DNA from: Thioalkalivibrio sp.
GTDB lineage: Bacteria > Pseudomonadota > Gammaproteobacteria > SpSt-1174
Direction: 5' to 3'
Assembly (NCBI GenBank): GCA_011046015.1
Contig: DSBO01000125.1
Coordinates: 1 to 36,872 of the forward strand
DNA length: 36,872 nt
Shown: positions 33,964 through 36,872 of the stretch, piece by piece
Layout: each line of letters opens with the position of its first letter
Position numbering within the stretch: position 1 is the first letter of the stretch
Program-made: the position numbers and the translations under genes
Notes under the pieces: generated by a model
Databases searched by the model: none
Told to the model about the DNA's origin: nothing
Seen by the model: the letters and a program-made list of their open reading frames with translations, nothing else

Positions 33964-36342
33964 TCAGCCCTCCGGCGCGGCGAACTGGCCGCCGAGCACC
34001 CGGTTTCGTCCGGCGGCCTTGGCGGCGTAGAGCTGCCGGTCAGCCGCCGAGACCAGCTGAGCGACGCTCTCGAAACCGTCGATGGCCATCACGCCGGCGC
34101 TGATCGTCAGGCCGTAACGCTGGAGATACGAGTGCTCGGAGACCGCGCGGCGGATCTTCTCGGCGACCTCGTGGGCCTGGTCGGCCGGGCACTCCGGGCA
34201 GATGAGCAGGAACTCCTCGCCGCCCCAGCGACCGAAGACATCGCTTCGCCGGATGAGCTCTTCAACGAGCGCGGCGAAACGCCTGAGTACCTCGTCACCG
34301 GCCTGGTGGCCGTGGACATCGTTGATCTCCTTGAAGTGATCCAGGTCGAAGAGCACCAGCGACAGATCACGCCCATAACGTCTCGACCGGTCGAACTCCT
34401 CGCTGAGCACGCTATCCAGGTGATGCCGGTTGAAGACGCCCGTGAGCTTGTCAGTGATCGACATCTCCTGCAGCAGCCGGTTCTTTTCCCGCAGCTCCCG
34501 TTCGGCCTGAGCGAGGCTGGCGTTGACCCGCTGGATACGCTGGTTGAGCGCCTGCGTGCGCACGAGGTAGACGGACAGCAACAGGAACAGAAACAGGGCC
34601 GCGAACAGCAGCGGCAGCAGCTTGTTCCACGGAAAGGGTTGCGAGACGCTCAGCCGCACCCAGCGGTTGTAGATCTCGTTGTGCTGTTCGACGCTCATGG
34701 AGGCCAGGGCCTTGTCCATGGCGCTGCGCAACAGCGGCCAGTCGTCGCGCACGGCGATGCCGAGATCGAAGGAGTACGGCGTCTGGCCGGAGATCTTCAG
34801 GTTGGCCAGCCCCTCGGCCTTGATGATGTGGCTCACGGCCGCGAGGTTGTCGATAAAGGCATAGAGTTCGCCACCGGCCAGGTCCTTGAGCCCCGCCAGG
34901 GCGCTGTCGTAGCGCTCCAGCGACAATCCCGGGTAGTAGCGTGAGAGCAGCTCGTCGGAGGCATAGCCACCCACCACCCCGATCACCCGGCCCTCGAGCT
35001 GATTGAAGTTGGAGATATAATCCACGTCGTCGCGGGTCACGATGATCATCGGCGAACGCACGTAGGGCGACGTGAAACTCAGGTACTCGCGCCGGTTGGG
35101 CGTCGATGCCGCGGCCGGCAGCAGATCGATCTCGCGCGCCCGCGCCGCCTCGAGTATCTCCTCCCAGCTCAGTCCCTCCACCAGCTCGAACTCGATATCC
35201 AGTGTTTCGGCGAGGATCTCCAGGTAATCCGAGGCAATGCCCCTGAAGTTCTGCTCGGCGTCGAAAAACTCGAACGGCGGCCAGCCCACCGACTCCACCC
35301 CGAAGCGCACGGTACCGAGCGAATCGAGGAACGCACGTTCCGCATCCGAAAGCTCGAGCCCGGTGTTGCGAGCGGATTCAAACACCAGTCCTGCCGCATC
35401 GCCGCCCCCCGTGTTCAGCAGCTGCAGGCTTTGCAGCCGGGTCAGGATATAGTCGATACGTCCCCGATCGAGACTGCCCAGCTCGGAGGTGTGGCGATCG
35501 ATGAGCGTCTCCATCCCCCGCGCCTCGTTCATCAACGCGGCACGTGACTTGCCCTGCGTGTTGTAGCGTTGGTAAATCAGCTCAACCATCTCGGCCTTGT
35601 GATCCAGCGCATACCGCCAGCCACGCAGCACCGCACGGCGCATGGCCGCCACGCGCTCGGGATGCGCGCTCGCCTCCTGCTGGCTGGTGAACAGCATGTC
35701 GCCATAGAGGCTCAGGCCGTAATGCCGGGGATGAATGACGTTGACCTCGTGCCCCATCTCGCGGAACACGAAGGGCTCGTTGGTCACGTAGATGGAGATG
35801 GCGTCGACGTCGCCGCTGATCAGCTGGCTGACGCGCTCGTCCCAGCCCGTGCGTATTAATCCCTCCCTGAGGATGCCCTGGTCGGCCAGCAGGGCAAGGA
35901 TATCCACGCCGTCGGAGTCGTTCTCGTAGAAGGCGAGGCGACGCCCCACCAGGTCGCGCGGCGTCGTCAGCCCGGAATCGGCCATGGTCATGATTGCATT
36001 GGCCGAGTGCTGCATGATGGCGGCGACGATCACCACCGGCTCGTGATTGGCGTGGTGCAGGAACAGCACGGAGTCCGACACACCGTACTGCGCCTCGCCG
36101 GAGAGCACCTGCTGGATGATGTTGCGCTCGGTCGCTCGCTCCCGCAGCGTGACCGTCAGCCCCTCCTCCGCGAAATAGCCCTGCTCCAGCGCCGCATAAA
36201 AACCTGCGAACTGAAACTGGTGCAGCCACTTGAGCTGAATCACCACCTCTTCATCGGCGGCGGCAGTCAGTGGGCTCGCGACAGCAGCCAGGGCCAGCAA
36301 GATGCAGCCCAGCCAGCAAGAAGACAGGGATCGGCGAGGCAC
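33964..36342 (-). CDS. Diguanylate cyclase with two solute-binding sensor domains
   Basis: A 792-aa membrane protein. A signal peptide (SSCWLGCILLALAAVASPLT) is followed by an NMT1/THI5/SsuA-like binding domain (IQLKWLHQFQFAGFYAALEQ; residues 32-290). A second, unrelated SBP_bac_3-type domain (VRFGVESVGWPPFEFFDAE; about 335-560) follows. A TM helix (about 574-594), a short coiled coil and a GGDEF domain with intact GGEEF (707-711) complete it. The product-inhibition I-site RRSD is at 698-701. It should make c-di-GMP in response to a periplasmic ligand; the first domain recalls pyrimidine or sulfonate binders. The start is probably a GTG at 36342, giving a clean signal peptide; the frame is open to 36462. 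Confidence 0.9.
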   Translation of the reverse strand: MPRRSLSSCWLGCILLALAAVASPLTAAADEEVVIQLKWLHQFQFAGFYAALEQGYFAEEGLTVTLRERATERNIIQQVLSGEAQYGVSDSVLFLHHANHEPVVIVAAIMQHSANAIMTMADSGLTTPRDLVGRRLAFYENDSDGVDILALLADQGILREGLIRTGWDERVSQLISGDVDAISIYVTNEPFVFREMGHEVNVIHPRHYGLSLYGDMLFTSQQEASAHPERVAAMRRAVLRGWRYALDHKAEMVELIYQRYNTQGKSRAALMNEARGMETLIDRHTSELGSLDRGRIDYILTRLQSLQLLNTGGGDAAGLVFESARNTGLELSDAERAFLDSLGTVRFGVESVGWPPFEFFDAEQNFRGIASDYLEILAETLDIEFELVEGLSWEEILEAARAREIDLLPAAASTPNRREYLSFTSPYVRSPMIIVTRDDVDYISNFNQLEGRVIGVVGGYASDELLSRYYPGLSLERYDSALAGLKDLAGGELYAFIDNLAAVSHIIKAEGLANLKISGQTPYSFDLGIAVRDDWPLLRSAMDKALASMSVEQHNEIYNRWVRLSVSQPFPWNKLLPLLFAALFLFLLLSVYLVRTQALNQRIQRVNASLAQAERELREKNRLLQEMSITDKLTGVFNRHHLDSVLSEEFDRSRRYGRDLSLVLFDLDHFKEINDVHGHQAGDEVLRRFAALVEELIRRSDVFGRWGGEEFLLICPECPADQAHEVAEKIRRAVSEHSYLQRYGLTISAGVMAIDGFESVAQLVSAADRQLYAAKAAGRNRVLGGQFAAPEG

Positions 36343-36410
36343 GTTCAGGGTTCCGATCGAAACATATGCCGCCAGAATAGCAGAAAAACGCCCCAAATCA
36401 CGGCTCACAT

Positions 36411-36800
36411 GCACGAGCGGCGAAAGCCGCGATGCCCATGCTGACCATTGCTGCCACCCCAATCGCGCCTCGCAGCGCTCCTACCAACCCCGCGCTTTAC
36501 CCGTAGGAGCGGCGAAAGCCGCGATGCCCCTGCCCGGCAACGCTGCCCCACCCAATCGCACCTCGCAGCGCTCCTACCCATTCGGTGTCTACCCGTAGGA
36601 GCGGCGAAAGCCGCGATGCCCATGCCGGGCAACGCTGCCACACCCCAATCGCGCCTCGCAGCGCTCCTACCAATCCCGAGCTTTACCCGTAAGCGGCGAA
36701 AGCCGCGATGCCCAGGCCCGGAGGAACTGCCACCCCAATCGCGCCTCGCAGCGCTCCTGCCACTTCAGGGTTTACCCGTAGGAGCGGCGAAAGCCGCGAT
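36411..36800. repeat. Tandem array of about 92-bp BIME-like units
   Basis: GCGGCGAAAGCCGCGAT recurs at 36417, 36509, 36601, 36693 and 36784, i.e. spaced 92, 92, 92 and 91 bases. Each unit also carries an inverse-oriented partner (ATCG.GCCTCGCAGCGCTCCTAC), so units hold two opposing REP-like hairpins; GCGGC-GAAA-GCCGC is a GNRA-type stem-loop. The fourth unit lacks the bases GG after GTA. The array lies upstream of the GGDEF gene and continues as a diverged copy near the window end. 36343-36410 and 36801-36872 hold no recognisable gene. Confidence 0.92.
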
Positions 36801-36872
36801 TCGCAGTGGTGCCTGCGCCCGGCGTGATGATCGCGGCTTGCACCGCTACGAACCCAGGAAGCAAAAAGGCCC

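Noticed and set aside
36302..36641. Short open frames within the terminal repeat array
   Set aside because: They arise from the repeated units themselves and have no ribosome site or recognisable protein.

Overview
The window is GC-rich, gene-dense bacterial DNA and reads as Gammaproteobacteria. Supporting evidence is the dnaX-ybaB-recR order, a short 4.5S-type SRP RNA, a close YbiT homologue, DUF2058, and a MoxR/DUF58/DUF4381/VWA-TPR/BatD operon. The sulfur- and arsenic-linked genes suggest a Chromatiales-like lineage, but that is inference. I found no phage, IS transposase, tRNA, 16S/23S rRNA or CRISPR array.

Layout. 1-3400 (minus strand): an 8-bp tandem repeat at the window edge, then hinT, recR, ybaB and dnaX. 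The dnaX gene carries an A9 slippery run that would produce a gamma-like short form. 3400-6870 (minus): a secreted DUF4168 protein and a sigma-54-type two-component pair. 7060-9420: a small secreted protein, ffs (minus), a TetR regulator with its own promoter/operator, mscL and a beta-carbonic anhydrase. 9474-16047 (minus): a six-gene MoxR-ATPase/VWA operon, with four of its five junctions overlapping by a few bases and one 2-bp gap. Its last gene, BatD-like, holds a 24-codon in-frame duplication. 16129-19122: an ArsR-rhodanese fusion regulator divergent from a fatty-acid hydroxylase-like gene, a VTT-rhodanese fusion and a DsrE-like protein, with a clean inverted repeat in the divergent promoter. 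19199-23703 (plus): an arsenosugar-type cluster of arsS, arsM, two glycosyltransferases, a 75-aa membrane protein, an unrecognised Cys-rich protein and an MTH1187-type protein.

23958-31487: the least ordinary part. It has a membrane-anchored protein; a 984-aa membrane-anchored dikinase with phosphohistidine domain before the nucleotide-binding domain, as in alpha-glucan water dikinases; two exported SxxK serine hydrolases that converge and overlap; and a HEAT-less ATP/ADP-translocase (NTT) family transporter. I infer a possible nucleotide-powered process acting outside the cytoplasm. 31524-36342: DUF2058 protein, YbiT, and a diguanylate cyclase carrying two different solute-binding domains. 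36411 to the end: a tandem array of about 92-bp REP/BIME-like units with no gene.

How the genes work together. The MoxR ATPase and VWA proteins probably form one chaperone-like membrane assembly. ArsM, ArsS and the two glycosyltransferases would methylate arsenite, add the adenosyl group and process the sugar. The rhodanese and DsrE genes just upstream suggest persulfide handling under ArsR control. Several + strand genes (TetR, the dikinase, the first serine hydrolase) lack a Shine-Dalgarno sequence, and for two of them a -10 box sits where a leaderless transcript would be expected.
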